This document shows, piece by piece, positions 31,740-40,948 of a DNA stretch of 64,000 nucleotides; the stretch's first letter is position 1; the number at the start of each line of letters is the position of its first letter. The position numbers were made by a program, and so were the translations under genes. The notes beneath the pieces are model-generated. The model was given only the letters and a program-made list of their open reading frames with translations. It was not told the DNA's origin and ran no database searches. This stretch comes from Desulfovibrio subterraneus (GTDB lineage: Bacteria; Desulfobacterota; Desulfovibrionia; Desulfovibrionales; Desulfovibrionaceae): positions 372,001-436,000 of the forward strand of contig NZ_BLVO01000012.1 of the NCBI RefSeq assembly GCF_013340285.1, in the 5' to 3' direction.

Positions 31740-32507
31740 CTATACGAAGTGGGGTTGCGGGCGGTAGCCCATGTGGGTTGATATTTCCATGGCGGCATCC
31801 AGCAGTTTGGGAGCAAGGGAGACTATGTCGCCCTCGGCAAACTGGCTGGGAGCACCGCTCAGACTGACGGCGCCCACTATCTTGCCCTCGGGGCCGAAGA
31901 CGGGCGCGCCGATGGTATCCAGGTGAATGAGCGTTTCTCCGTATACCAGCGAATAGCCCCGTTCCCTGGTGGCCGCCAGTTCCTGCCGCAGCTTGACCGG
32001 ATCGGTGAGCGTTTTGGAGGTGTAGGCGTGCAGTTTAACGCGGGCCAGATGGGCAATGACCTGTTCGCCCGGCAGATAGGCGAGAATGGCGCGCCCGATG
32101 CCGGTACAGAAGGCAGGCACCGTGGGGCCGATGTAGGAAGATGGATGCCATTCCTGATGGTCGGTGCTCATGGTGGTGAGCACCACGTCGTTGGTCAGCA
32201 CACCCACGCGGCCGATGGTGGAGGTGTGGCGCGAAAGATAGCTTATGGGGCTTGCTGCCTTGCGGTTGAGCGAGAACGTGGCGGACTGCAGCGCGCCCAG
32301 TTCAAGCAACTTCAGGCCGAGGTGGTATTCCTTGGTGGACGGGTCCTGTTCTATGTAGTCGGCTTTTTCAAGCGCGCTTATGATGCCGTGGGCGGTGCCG
32401 ATGGCCAGATTCAGGGCTTTGGCCACATCGCTTACCCGCCAGCTGGGGCGTTCAAAGGTGAAGAGGCCGAGCACCTGTGTCGCCCGCTGGATGGATTGCT
32501 GCGACAT
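31740..32507 (-). CDS. IclR-family transcriptional regulator
   Basis: A 255-residue IclR-type regulator. The N-terminal winged helix (about 5-70: WRVSDVAKALNLAIGTAHGI) is followed by the GAF-like effector domain (FCTGIGRAILAYLPGEQV; GAPVFGPEGKIVGAVSLSG). GAAAGGAG precedes the ATG. It is the first gene of a two-gene operon with the acyl-CoA synthetase, so it likely senses a related acid or CoA ester and controls its own operon. Its upstream neighbour is the family-3 binding protein on the same strand. Confidence 0.9.
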   Translation of the reverse strand: MSQQSIQRATQVLGLFTFERPSWRVSDVAKALNLAIGTAHGIISALEKADYIEQDPSTKEYHLGLKLLELGALQSATFSLNRKAASPISYLSRHTSTIGRVGVLTNDVVLTTMSTDHQEWHPSSYIGPTVPAFCTGIGRAILAYLPGEQVIAHLARVKLHAYTSKTLTDPVKLRQELAATRERGYSLVYGETLIHLDTIGAPVFGPEGKIVGAVSLSGAPSQFAEGDIVSLAPKLLDAAMEISTHMGYRPQPHFV

Positions 32508-32663
32508 ATTGATCTCCTTTCGGTATTGTCGAATTGCTTTCGGGAAAACATACGCCTGCAGATACTCTCCGTCAATGGCAGGGAGCGGGGGCGAGAAGCG
32601 GATGTGCGGAATCTGAGGAGTGTGGAAGGCGGAAAAAATGAACGGGGGAGCGCGGTTGTGATG

Positions 32664-33491
32664 CTACCTGACAGGGGCGAGCAGGTGCTGCTGTTCGAGG
32701 GATTTGTAGCTGATGGTGCTCAGAACCGTTTGCAGGGCTTGTTCGTATCGCAGCACTATGTCGGCGGGAACCTGCCGGGCAAAAACGGTATATACCGCAA
32801 GTCTGGGAGCGGGGATGGGAAGAATGCGAATGGCCGGAGCGTGGGGGATACGCCTGATCATTTCCTTCAGGGTGGCGCCATCCGGGGCATACACCGCTTC
32901 GACTCTGCCGCCGATCAGTTTCTGGAGGTTGAGAGCGGTTGAGGAATCGCCGACCGTAGGGTCCAGACGGGCTCCGCTGGTGAGCAGAATCTTAGGCATC
33001 CAAGCACCCAGAATGGTCCCCACGCGTTTGCCTTCCAGACGTGTTTCCTGCGTAAATTCTGTTATGGAGCTGGCGTCAAGGACGGCCAGCGACGGGCTCA
33101 TGCTGTGAAATGGCGTTTTGGGAAATGTGAAGAGAAGCTCCCGTTCCGGCGTTCTGGAAAGCATGAGTATGCCGTCGAGCTTGCGGGCATCGAAATCGTG
33201 AAGAAGGCGGGCAAACGGGTATGGTCCCACCACTTCGACGGGTATGCCCATGAGCGGGGCGATGTGTCCGACAAGCAGGTCCACCGCTGCTCCGGCACTC
33301 TGGCCCGAGGGCAGGGTATAGGCATGGGGCGGTGCCAGAAAAAACCCCACGCGGAGCTGTGTCGGTGTATTCTGCGAGCCCTGTCCGCTTGCATGCGCTG
33401 CGGAGGGAACGGAAAAGCACAGGCATACCACCACCAGAATGACACGACAAAGAAGGGCACCGATCTGCCTGAAAGATGATGATGGACGCAT
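32664..33491 (-). CDS. periplasmic solute-binding protein, family 3
   Basis: A 275-residue SBP_bac_3-type protein. A signal peptide (basic start, VILVVVCLCFSVPSAAHA) predicts export. The mature domain begins LRVGFFLAPPHAY and includes GAAVDLLVGHIAPLMGI and LDGILMLSRTPERE, typical of polar amino acid binding proteins; GKRVGTILG begins lobe 2. I chose ATG 33491 because the signal peptide starts there and a purine-rich AGGCAGGC lies upstream. No permease or ATPase is adjacent, so it is an orphan: it may serve a distant transporter or a sensor. Confidence 0.82.
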   Translation of the reverse strand: MRPSSSFRQIGALLCRVILVVVCLCFSVPSAAHASGQGSQNTPTQLRVGFFLAPPHAYTLPSGQSAGAAVDLLVGHIAPLMGIPVEVVGPYPFARLLHDFDARKLDGILMLSRTPERELLFTFPKTPFHSMSPSLAVLDASSITEFTQETRLEGKRVGTILGAWMPKILLTSGARLDPTVGDSSTALNLQKLIGGRVEAVYAPDGATLKEMIRRIPHAPAIRILPIPAPRLAVYTVFARQVPADIVLRYEQALQTVLSTISYKSLEQQHLLAPVR

Positions 33492-33613
33492 ACTGCCTGC
33501 CTGTGTGGGATGCGGGATATTACGGTTGAGCGTCTGTCGAGTCAACGCCAAGTCTGCCGACGCTGCTGCGGGCGGGATGCTTGTTTTGTGGTATCGGGTG
33601 CTTTGCGCATAAT

Positions 33614-33642
33614 AAAGGGCCGGACACCCCGTCCGGCCCTTT
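33614..33642 (-). terminator. terminator after msrB
   Basis: Twelve-base perfect arms AAAGGGCCGGAC/GTCCGGCCCTTT with a five-base loop, 38 bases past the msrB stop on the minus strand, followed there by TTATT. Confidence 0.8.
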
Positions 33643-33679
33643 GCTCATGACTTCCTGTGACGGCTCGCTATCCGCCATA

Positions 33680-34219
33680 TTACCGCTCTCCGAAAATGGG
33701 CAGAAATTCGCCATATCCTTCCTTGGCCAGCTCTTCCTTGGGAATGAAGCGCATTGCTGCGGAATTCATGCAGTATCGCAGGCCCGTGGGGGGAGGTCCG
33801 TCATTGAATACATGGCCGAGGTGCGAATCAGCATGCTTGCTGCGCACTTCCGTTCGGGTGGAAAACAAACGTCTGTCCTCTCGTTCCACAATGTTCTCCG
33901 GTGCCAGAGGCTGCCAGAAACTCGGCCAGCCTGTACCGGAATCGTATTTATGCGTCGAACTGAACAGAGGCTCGCCGGAAACGACATCAACATAAATACC
34001 TTCATGGTGGTTGTCTGCGTATTCATTTTTGAAAGGCGGCTCGGTTCCCTCCTCCTGCGTCACTTGGAACTGCAGGCTCGTCAGGCGGGCTCTGAGCTCT
34101 TCCTTGTCCGGCTTTACAAAGGTTTTCCAGTCTCCTGCTGCCATGGCGTCCCCGGCGACAACCAGCAGCATGATGACTAGAACAGGCATGAGAATTTTTA
34201 ACCAGATGGCGATATTCAT
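33680..34219 (-). CDS. msrB: exported peptide-methionine (R)-S-oxide reductase
   Basis: A 179-residue MsrB with an N-terminal signal sequence (hydrophobic core [14 protein letters not shown], cleavage near AMAAGDW), so it repairs methionine-R-sulfoxide outside the cytoplasm. Signature motifs are [31 protein letters not shown] and [11 protein letters not shown], whose Cys is catalytic. The two CxxC zinc sites of many MsrBs are absent, as in the non-zinc subgroup. AGGAG six bases upstream selects ATG 34219 over longer in-frame starts. An oxygen-stress repair role fits an anaerobe exposed to air. Confidence 0.93.
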   Translation of the reverse strand: MNIAIWLKILMPVLVIMLLVVAGDAMAAGDWKTFVKPDKEELRARLTSLQFQVTQEEGTEPPFKNEYADNHHEGIYVDVVSGEPLFSSTHKYDSGTGWPSFWQPLAPENIVEREDRRLFSTRTEVRSKHADSHLGHVFNDGPPPTGLRYCMNSAAMRFIPKEELAKEGYGEFLPIFGER

Positions 34220-34442
34220 GTCGAACTCCTGTGGCATCCGCTTCAGAATCAGGTTGTTGTCATGCCTATGTACGAAACGGTACGCCGCTTGGATCTGTAT
34301 GTCGTCTTCCAATATTCTTCGCTATTTCCCGCTATAAAAAATAATAGTAACTCTTTTTGTTAAGTCAAACATTCTGCCGATGATTAATGTGAGGTGACTT
34401 TGCTTTTCATGGTGGTTATAGTGTTGTCATGTGAGGAGCCCT

Positions 34443-34823
34443 ATGCGTATTGATGCCAACATATCCGCGCTGGACGCCATTGCGCTCAGCCAGCAGGCAA
34501 CCGCCAACGATGTGGCCAATGCCAATACGGACGGCTACAAGTCCAGCGACGTGCTGCTTGAAACCGGACCGGAAGGGCAGGGGGTGCAGGTTTCCGAGGT
34601 GCGGCAGGATACGTCTGCCGGTCCTGCGGTGCGGTATGAGGATGGGTCGTATACGCAGCAGGGCGGCGATATGGCAGTGCAGGAAGTGGTGGAAGGCTCA
34701 AATACGGACTACGTGCATGAGACGGTGAACATGATCCGTGATGAGAACGCATATGCTGCCAATGTGCGGGCCATTCGGTCGCAGATGGAGCTTATCGGTA
34801 ACTTTATCGACGAGGTGGCGTAA
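34443..34823 (+). CDS. orphan flagellar basal-body rod-like protein (FlgC/FlgG type)
   Basis: A 126-residue protein with the flagellar rod architecture. The N-terminal helix (NISALDAIALSQQATANDVANANTDGYK in the family's ANN-TGYK position) matches the Flg_bb_rod motif, and the C-terminal helix VHETVNMIRDENAYAANVRAI matches Flg_bbr_C. It is shorter than FlgG and near FlgC in size. GAGGAG precedes ATG 34443. No other flagellar structural gene is in the window; the next gene is an orphan sigma-54 activator. It may be a stray rod component or a paralogue with another role. Confidence 0.72.
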   Translation: MRIDANISALDAIALSQQATANDVANANTDGYKSSDVLLETGPEGQGVQVSEVRQDTSAGPAVRYEDGSYTQQGGDMAVQEVVEGSNTDYVHETVNMIRDENAYAANVRAIRSQMELIGNFIDEVA

Positions 34824-34866
34824 GCCGCCCGTGAACAGGTTTGAGCCGGGGGGTGGGGGATACGGA

Positions 34867-34896
34867 AAGCTGCGCCGAAAGGTGCGGTTTTTTTTT
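34867..34896 (+). terminator. rho-independent terminator after the flagellar-rod-like gene
   Basis: CTGCGCC-GAAA-GGTGCGG hairpin (34870-34887; GNRA loop, two G-U pairs) followed by nine T. Confidence 0.9.
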
Positions 34897-35016
34897 AGAT
34901 ATTGTCTATATTATAGTTGACTTTGTGTCATATTCTTGACACTCATGTGCACTATGTAGTCAGGATATTCTTGCTCGTACCCTGTTTGCACGGGCAGTAT
35001 CGAAAGCGGAGGGGCA

Positions 35017-36045
35017 ATGGACCTCAAAACCACCGGCATCATCGGCCAATCCACTTCCCTGCTGGAAGTCTTCAAAGTTCTCGCAAAAGTAGCTCCTACC
35101 GACAGCACTGTTCTTGTCACCGGCGAGTCCGGTACCGGCAAGGAATTGCTCGTGCGGGCATTGCATTCCAACAGTCTCCGGCATCAGGCTCCGTTTGTGC
35201 CCATCAACTGCGGCGCCATTCCCAAGGAGCTTCTTGAATCGGAACTCTTCGGCCATGAGAAGGGAGCCTTCACCCATGCCATCCGAAGCCGCCCGGGGCG
35301 GTTTGAAATGGCTGACGGCGGCACCATCTTCCTTGATGAAATCGGGGAAATGGATCTGCCTCTGCAGGTGAAGATTCTGCGCGTGCTGCAGGAAAAAGAG
35401 ATAGAGCGTGTAGGCGGCACATGCACCAAAAAGGTGGATGTGCGCATTGTTGCGGCCACCAACCGCGACCTCGAAGAAGAGGTGCGGGCAGGCCGCTTCC
35501 GCGAGGATCTTTTTTACCGTCTGAACGTTATTCCCATGCATCTTCCCTCGCTGCGGGACCGTGGCGGGGATATTCTGGTTCTGGCCGAATATTTTCTTGA
35601 AAAGTTCTGTGAACGCAAGGGGCGCGTAAAGCTCTGTCTGGCCGAAGATACCCGCAAGGTGCTTGCCGCCTACCGCTGGCCCGGCAACGTGCGCGAGCTT
35701 GAGAACTTCATGGAGCGGCTCAGCATCCTGTGCGACGAAGATCTGGTGCAGCCCTCTGACCTTCCGGCCAAGATTCTTGATGACGTGGGCGATATCGTTA
35801 CCCTGCCGGAACCGCCGGAACCGTCACAGGCTGCCGCAGCCGTGCAGCAGGGCTTTGTATGGCCCCGCATCGAGCATCTGCGTGAGCATGGCCTCGGCCT
35901 CAAGGAATTCCTTGATCTGGCGGAAGAAAAGTTGCTGCTGGAAGCACTTGATATGGCTGACGGAGTCAAGAATCAGGCGGCCGAGATTCTGGGCGTAAAA
36001 CGCACAACCCTGATCGAAAAGCTCAAAAAGAAAAAACTCGATTAG
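35017..36045 (+). CDS. sigma-54-dependent transcriptional activator lacking a receiver domain
   Basis: A 342-residue enhancer-binding protein that starts directly with the AAA+ domain: Walker A GESGTGKE (36-43), Walker B GGTIFLDEIGEM (about 98-109), arginine fingers in FREDLFYRL, and a C-terminal Fis-type helix-turn-helix (NQAAEILGVKRTTLIEKLKK). The sigma-54-contacting loop reads GAFTHA (83-88) rather than GAFTGA. Without a regulatory domain, activity must be set by expression level or a partner protein, as for some flagellar and PspF-like activators. It follows the orphan rod-like protein, hinting at flagellar control. GGAGG precedes the ATG. Confidence 0.9.
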   Translation: MDLKTTGIIGQSTSLLEVFKVLAKVAPTDSTVLVTGESGTGKELLVRALHSNSLRHQAPFVPINCGAIPKELLESELFGHEKGAFTHAIRSRPGRFEMADGGTIFLDEIGEMDLPLQVKILRVLQEKEIERVGGTCTKKVDVRIVAATNRDLEEEVRAGRFREDLFYRLNVIPMHLPSLRDRGGDILVLAEYFLEKFCERKGRVKLCLAEDTRKVLAAYRWPGNVRELENFMERLSILCDEDLVQPSDLPAKILDDVGDIVTLPEPPEPSQAAAAVQQGFVWPRIEHLREHGLGLKEFLDLAEEKLLLEALDMADGVKNQAAEILGVKRTTLIEKLKKKKLD

Positions 36046-36149
36046 CTATCATCAAGTATTCCCGAAAGTTATCCGATAAGATCAGACCGGGAAGCCGGAT
36101 ACGCCGCAAGGGCGGCACACTGTGGTAACAGGCATATTCTTAGTATTGC

Positions 36150-39100
36150 ATGCAACTTGCATTTAAATCCGGAGTGAGTCGTATAGCTGCCACCAGAATG
36201 TTCTGGTCTCTTCTTGCGGCATGCGGGATCTGGCTGGCAACCGCCGGTCCTGCCATGGCCCTGACTTGGTACTGGGGTGCCCATCCGGACAAGGAACGTC
36301 TGGTATTGGTGCTCGACAGACCGGCAGACGGCTATTCGCTTGAAAGAACGGGCAAGCAGACACTCACGCTCACACTGCCTGCGGCTGCCGCAGGGCAGCT
36401 GAAGGCGCAGACTCCGGTCAAGCCGCTGGGCGGCGCCAAGCTGCTTGGCAGACCCTCCGGCAGCGGCCGCACTGTTACCATTCCCACCAAGACTGCCGCG
36501 TTCGGCTATATTTCCACCACGGTCAGCGGCAATAAAATTGTTGTGGATCTGTTCCGCGACCCCATCGGTGCCCGCTGGAAACCGCGCAAGGATACGCCGG
36601 CGCAGCCTGCGGCAACCCCGGATACGACCCCGGATAAGACTCCGGATACGACCGCTCCAACTCCCGCAGCTGTGCCCCCTGCTGGTCAGGCATCTGCCGA
36701 CCGGACTCCTGCTGTTCAGGCTCCGGCAACGCAGGCCGCTGCAGCCCCGACTGCGAAACCGGCACAGCCCGCTGCAAACTCCACCCCCGCCGCCTCTCCT
36801 CTTGACGCGCTCAAGAGGGTGGAAATGCCCGTGCGCGGTCAGAAAACACCCGTGGTCGAAAAACCGGGCACGCGTTCTCTCGACAAGGTGCTGCCGCCCC
36901 CGCTGAATGCGACCGTGCTTCAGGAAACGCCTGCGCCTCCGACAGAGAACGCAGAACCCCAGACTCCGATGGTGCTCGTACCGGCCCAGCCTGCTCCCAA
37001 GGTAAGCTCGCCGCCGGAACGTCCCTTTTTTGCCGTACCTTATACCTATCGTTCCCGCATAAACACGGGCGGCCCCGAAGACTGGAAAGAGCAGATCCGT
37101 CCGCCTGCACCGGTTGTGGTCGATTCGCCCATGCCCAATGCGGATGGCGGCATACGCGCCCGTGTGTCCAAGGCACCTGAAGCGTGGCGTAATGAAGCCT
37201 CTCAGGATATGCCGCAGGAAGCCATTGCCATTGCCCGCAAAATTCAGGAAGCCAAACAGGCCATGGAGCGGGAAAAGGCTGACAAGCTGGCCCGTGAACA
37301 GGCTGAGCGGCAGATACAGGCAGAAAACGAACGGCTGGCCAAGGAAAAAGCGCTGGAAGAAGCCAGAACCGGCAAGAAAACCGCTGCCAAGCCGCCAGTA
37401 CAGCAGAAGGATGCCAAGGGCGGAACCAATTCGTCCGGCACGGCATTGCCTGCCGTTACGCCTGCCGGTTCTCAGGCAGGCACAGCTGCCCCAGTGCCGA
37501 CGCTGCCAGCTACGGGCATTCAGACCGTGCCGCAGGGGCCGGAATTTGCCGTGCGGGCCAAAGTGGCTCCTCCCGGCCAGGTAACTACGGTCCGGCGTGC
37601 GCCGGATACACCCCGTTCTGCCCAGCCAGCGGCACCGGTTGCTGTTTCCGGAAATGCCTCGGCTTCCGGCGCTGTGCAGCCGCAGACTCCGCAATCTGTC
37701 CAGCCTTTTCAGCCGGTTCCATCTGTTCCTGTAGCCGGTGCGGGTGCAGACCGCTTTACGGTCAGCAAGCAGGCGCCGCCGGCACCTGAATATCCTGATC
37801 TGCAACCGGCATTTGCCGATGCCTCTGAACCCAAAGTAGCTCCCCAGCCGGTGGAAGTGCCCAAACCCCAGCTTGAAGAGGTGGTGAGCAACAAGCCTGC
37901 TCCGCCGGAACCCAAGGTGGTCTATGTGGATAAGGACGGCAACCCCATTCCCCCGCCGCCTGATCCGCAGGACCTGCTCTTTCAGGCGCAGGCTGCTTTG
38001 AATAACGACGAAGCCGCTTCGGCTCTGGAGCAATTCAAGGCGCTCAAGCGCATGCCCAAACTGACGGACGAGCAGCGGGCCGCAGCGTTGAACGGCATTG
38101 CGGATGCCACCTATGCGGTCGGCAAGGATGATTTGCTGGCCAATTACGAAAAGATTATTCAGTCCACCACCGAGGCCATGAACTTCAACCTCAAGGCGGA
38201 CACGGTTCCCACGCACCTGCTGCGTCTGGGCATGACGAACATGAAGATTGGCAACGTGCGCGAGGCCGAGGCCTATTTCAATATTCTGCGCAAGAACTAC
38301 CCGAACAGCGATCTCATCCCCCTGACCTATTATTACTGGGGTGATTACTATTTCAACAAGGGCGAGTGGCAGAAGGCGGCAGACAACTTCCAGTACGTGG
38401 TGCAGAACTATCCCGACTCCAAGTTCGTGCGCGAAGCCGGTGTCGGGCTGGCGCGGGCTCTGTACAGCCTCGGATTTTACGAGCAGGCCTATCAGGTTGT
38501 GGACTACGTGGAAAAACGCTGGCCCCGTTTCTACCTTGAATATCCGCCGTTCCTGAGCCAGATGGGTGACGTGGAATATCGGATGAAGAAGTTCGATAAG
38601 GCCCGCACGACTTACTGGACCTATTATAACATTGATCCGGACGGAGACGAGGCAGACATGATTCTGGCCCGTCTTGGCGACCTGTATGTGGAAATGCGCG
38701 ACAAGGACGCCGCCCGCGAGGTGTATGAAGAAGCCGCCCGCAAGTTCCCCGCCCGCGACGGCGGCCTCATTTCGCTGATGCGTCTGGCGGAAGAGGGCGT
38801 ATATGACAAGCCCAGCCTTACGGACATGTTTTCCGTATTCGACCGGCCCTACAATCTGCGCCCGTTGCAGATTTATTCCAAGATCATAGAAGATCATCCT
38901 GACAGTGCTCTCGTACCTCTTGCACGTCTGAAGAAGGCCATGTGGTATCTCTGGAACAAGCAGTATCCGGAGGCGCTCACCACGGCTTCCGCCTTCATCA
39001 AGCAGCATCCCGGTCACGAACTGACAGGGCGCGTGAAAGAGGTGGCCATGAAGGCGTTCAACGTCATGGTTGCGGACAATATCCGCGAGGGCAACTACGA

Positions 39101-39941
39101 ACGCATTCTGCAGATATGGGATCAGTTTCCCATTGTGCGAGGGCAGGACACGGAACTGGCGCCGGACAGCCGCATTGCGCTGGGCCTTTCCTACTGGAAG
39201 CAGAAGCAGCCTTCCAAGGCGCTTGAGGTGATTGATCCCTTCTTCCTCGGTCTGAAGATTCCGGAAACGTCTGAGATGGCACTGAATCTTGCCCTGAGCA
39301 TTTATCTGGATAACGAGCGCTGGGAAGATGTGATCAAGCTCGCGCAGCGTATCGAGCTGTGGGACCTGAACCCCGCAAGCAAACAGCAGCTTGACTATGC
39401 GCTGGCCCTTGCGCACGAAAATATGGGCGAGCATGACAAGGCGGCTCCCATGTGGGCGGCCCTCTCCAAGGTGCAGGACGTGCCGCTTGATCAGGAAGCA
39501 TATACCCTCTTCTTCCTCAGCCGCGAGGCCGAACGCAAGGAAGACTGGGAAACCGCTTACCGTCATGCCAAGCAGGCTCTGACGGACTTCAGGGATATTG
39601 CCAAGCGTAATCCCGAAAAGGCTGACCCCCAGAAAATAAAGGACCTGCTCGGGTCCATGATGGACATTACGGAACGTACCGGCAGGGTCAAGGAAGCACT
39701 GGACTGGGCGCGGGAATACATGCAGGACCTGAAGCCGGGCGATCCGGATTACCCCGGCATGCAGTACCGTATTGCAGGGCTTTACAAGAAGAATGCGAAT
39801 CTGGACAAGTGGCGTTCTATTCTCACCGAGCTACGCGACAACAGCCCCAATTCGCTGTATGGCCGCATGGCGGCTTCCGAGTTGCGCACCTATGATCTGA
39901 CGGAAGGCGCATCCAAGTTCTCTCCCACCGGCAGGCTGTAA
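36150..39941 (+). CDS. large exported TPR protein with Ala/Pro-rich linker
   Basis: A 1263-residue envelope protein. A hydrophobic signal (ending GPAMALTW) is followed by a small beta domain (about 37-145; WYWGAHPDKERLVLVLDRP, AMIN-like). Then comes a ~450-residue low-complexity region rich in Pro, Ala and Gln with a short charged coiled coil (about 355-410, EREKADKLAREQAERQ). From about residue 605 to the end there are tandem TPR units (LLFQAQAALNNDEAASALEQFK; YFNKGEWQKAADNFQYVVQNYPDSKFV). It probably spans or tethers to peptidoglycan and scaffolds a complex. The ribosome site is weak and the start could be at 36174 or 36198. It is followed closely by the Memo gene. Confidence 0.8.
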   Translation: MQLAFKSGVSRIAATRMFWSLLAACGIWLATAGPAMALTWYWGAHPDKERLVLVLDRPADGYSLERTGKQTLTLTLPAAAAGQLKAQTPVKPLGGAKLLGRPSGSGRTVTIPTKTAAFGYISTTVSGNKIVVDLFRDPIGARWKPRKDTPAQPAATPDTTPDKTPDTTAPTPAAVPPAGQASADRTPAVQAPATQAAAAPTAKPAQPAANSTPAASPLDALKRVEMPVRGQKTPVVEKPGTRSLDKVLPPPLNATVLQETPAPPTENAEPQTPMVLVPAQPAPKVSSPPERPFFAVPYTYRSRINTGGPEDWKEQIRPPAPVVVDSPMPNADGGIRARVSKAPEAWRNEASQDMPQEAIAIARKIQEAKQAMEREKADKLAREQAERQIQAENERLAKEKALEEARTGKKTAAKPPVQQKDAKGGTNSSGTALPAVTPAGSQAGTAAPVPTLPATGIQTVPQGPEFAVRAKVAPPGQVTTVRRAPDTPRSAQPAAPVAVSGNASASGAVQPQTPQSVQPFQPVPSVPVAGAGADRFTVSKQAPPAPEYPDLQPAFADASEPKVAPQPVEVPKPQLEEVVSNKPAPPEPKVVYVDKDGNPIPPPPDPQDLLFQAQAALNNDEAASALEQFKALKRMPKLTDEQRAAALNGIADATYAVGKDDLLANYEKIIQSTTEAMNFNLKADTVPTHLLRLGMTNMKIGNVREAEAYFNILRKNYPNSDLIPLTYYYWGDYYFNKGEWQKAADNFQYVVQNYPDSKFVREAGVGLARALYSLGFYEQAYQVVDYVEKRWPRFYLEYPPFLSQMGDVEYRMKKFDKARTTYWTYYNIDPDGDEADMILARLGDLYVEMRDKDAAREVYEEAARKFPARDGGLISLMRLAEEGVYDKPSLTDMFSVFDRPYNLRPLQIYSKIIEDHPDSALVPLARLKKAMWYLWNKQYPEALTTASAFIKQHPGHELTGRVKEVAMKAFNVMVADNIREGNYERILQIWDQFPIVRGQDTELAPDSRIALGLSYWKQKQPSKALEVIDPFFLGLKIPETSEMALNLALSIYLDNERWEDVIKLAQRIELWDLNPASKQQLDYALALAHENMGEHDKAAPMWAALSKVQDVPLDQEAYTLFFLSREAERKEDWETAYRHAKQALTDFRDIAKRNPEKADPQKIKDLLGSMMDITERTGRVKEALDWAREYMQDLKPGDPDYPGMQYRIAGLYKKNANLDKWRSILTELRDNSPNSLYGRMAASELRTYDLTEGASKFSPTGRL

Positions 39942-39979
39942 CCCATCGTACTGCCTGCCCCGTTCAGGAGGTTGCGGTT

Positions 39980-40864
39980 ATGGTGCACCCCTCGCACACC
40001 ATCAGGCGTCCCGTTGTGGCGGGGCAATTCTACACGGGTGATCCCGTGGTTCTCCGGCAGCAGATAGAGACATTTCTGGCCGCGGGCCAGCGGACAGAGA
40101 AAGAACGGGAGAGTGCCGCCCCATGTGGCGATGCCCCAACCTTGCTCGCCATGGTTCCCCACGCGGGCTATGTCTATTCCGGTGCCGTGGCCGGCCAGAC
40201 CCTCGGCGCGGCACGGCTGGCCGAAACGGTCATTCTGCTTGGTCCCAACCATACCGGCAGGGGTGAGGCTGTTGCCGTGTGGCCGGGCGGAGAATGGCTC
40301 AGTCCCCTCGGCAGTGTACCAGTGGATAGCGATTTCGCTGCCTGTCTCGTCAAATCCGATCCTGTGTTCTCTCTGGATACCGCCGCGCATCTGTATGAGC
40401 ATTCCCTAGAGGTTATTCTGCCGTTTCTTCAGGTGGCAAGGCCCGATGTGAAAATCGTACCCATTGCCATCGCTTCACCCTCTCCCGAGGTGCTTGCCCG
40501 TTGCGGCGCTGCGCTAGCGCGTTGCATACAGGCGCACGGAGCACCCGTGACCATGGTTGTCAGCACGGACATGAGCCACTACGTTTCGCACGAAGAGGCC
40601 AGACGCAATGACCTGCTCGCCCTTGCCATGATTGAATCCCTTGATCCCGAAGGGCTGTACAGCACAGTCCGTGAACATGGGATAACCATGTGCGGTGTAT
40701 TGCCCATGACAGCGGGGCTGGTTGCCTGCAGGCTGCTCGGGGCAGACCGCGCATCTATCACCCGCTATGCCACATCTGGCGAGGTGAGCGGGGACATGGA
40801 CAAGGTTGTCGGTTATGCCGGAGCGCTGGTGCATGCCCCGCATGCCGCATGCGCAGGGGCGTGA
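39980..40864 (+). CDS. Memo-family protein (AmmeMemoRadiSam system protein B)
   Basis: A 294-residue protein of the Memo family, which has a class III extradiol dioxygenase fold. It opens with RRPVVAGQFYTGDP, the family start, and has MVPHAGYVYSGAVAG, LLGPNHTG, HSLEVILPFLQ and VSTDMSHYVSHEEA, which supply the conserved His and Asp metal ligands. Partners are normally AMMECR1 (found here at 14938) and a radical SAM protein (not in the window). CAGGAGG lies ahead of the ATG. The gene follows the TPR protein by 38 bases and may be co-transcribed with it. Activity unknown. Confidence 0.9.
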   Translation: MVHPSHTIRRPVVAGQFYTGDPVVLRQQIETFLAAGQRTEKERESAAPCGDAPTLLAMVPHAGYVYSGAVAGQTLGAARLAETVILLGPNHTGRGEAVAVWPGGEWLSPLGSVPVDSDFAACLVKSDPVFSLDTAAHLYEHSLEVILPFLQVARPDVKIVPIAIASPSPEVLARCGAALARCIQAHGAPVTMVVSTDMSHYVSHEEARRNDLLALAMIESLDPEGLYSTVREHGITMCGVLPMTAGLVACRLLGADRASITRYATSGEVSGDMDKVVGYAGALVHAPHAACAGA

Positions 40865-40948
40865 AAGACCGATGGACATGACGGAGCCAGAGGAATCTGT
40901 CGCTGCCGGACTTGAATACGGAGCAGCCTGAGGGTATTGAAGCACACC

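Noticed and set aside
35017-35120. Flagellar master regulator assignment for the sigma-54 activator
   Set aside because: Only the neighbouring rod-like gene suggests it; the protein lacks the FleQ-type N-terminal domain, so no gene symbol was given.
36069-39566. 1165-codon minus-strand open frame over the TPR protein
   Set aside because: Its Arg/Gly/Leu-rich sequence mirrors the Pro/Ala linker on the other strand; no domains.
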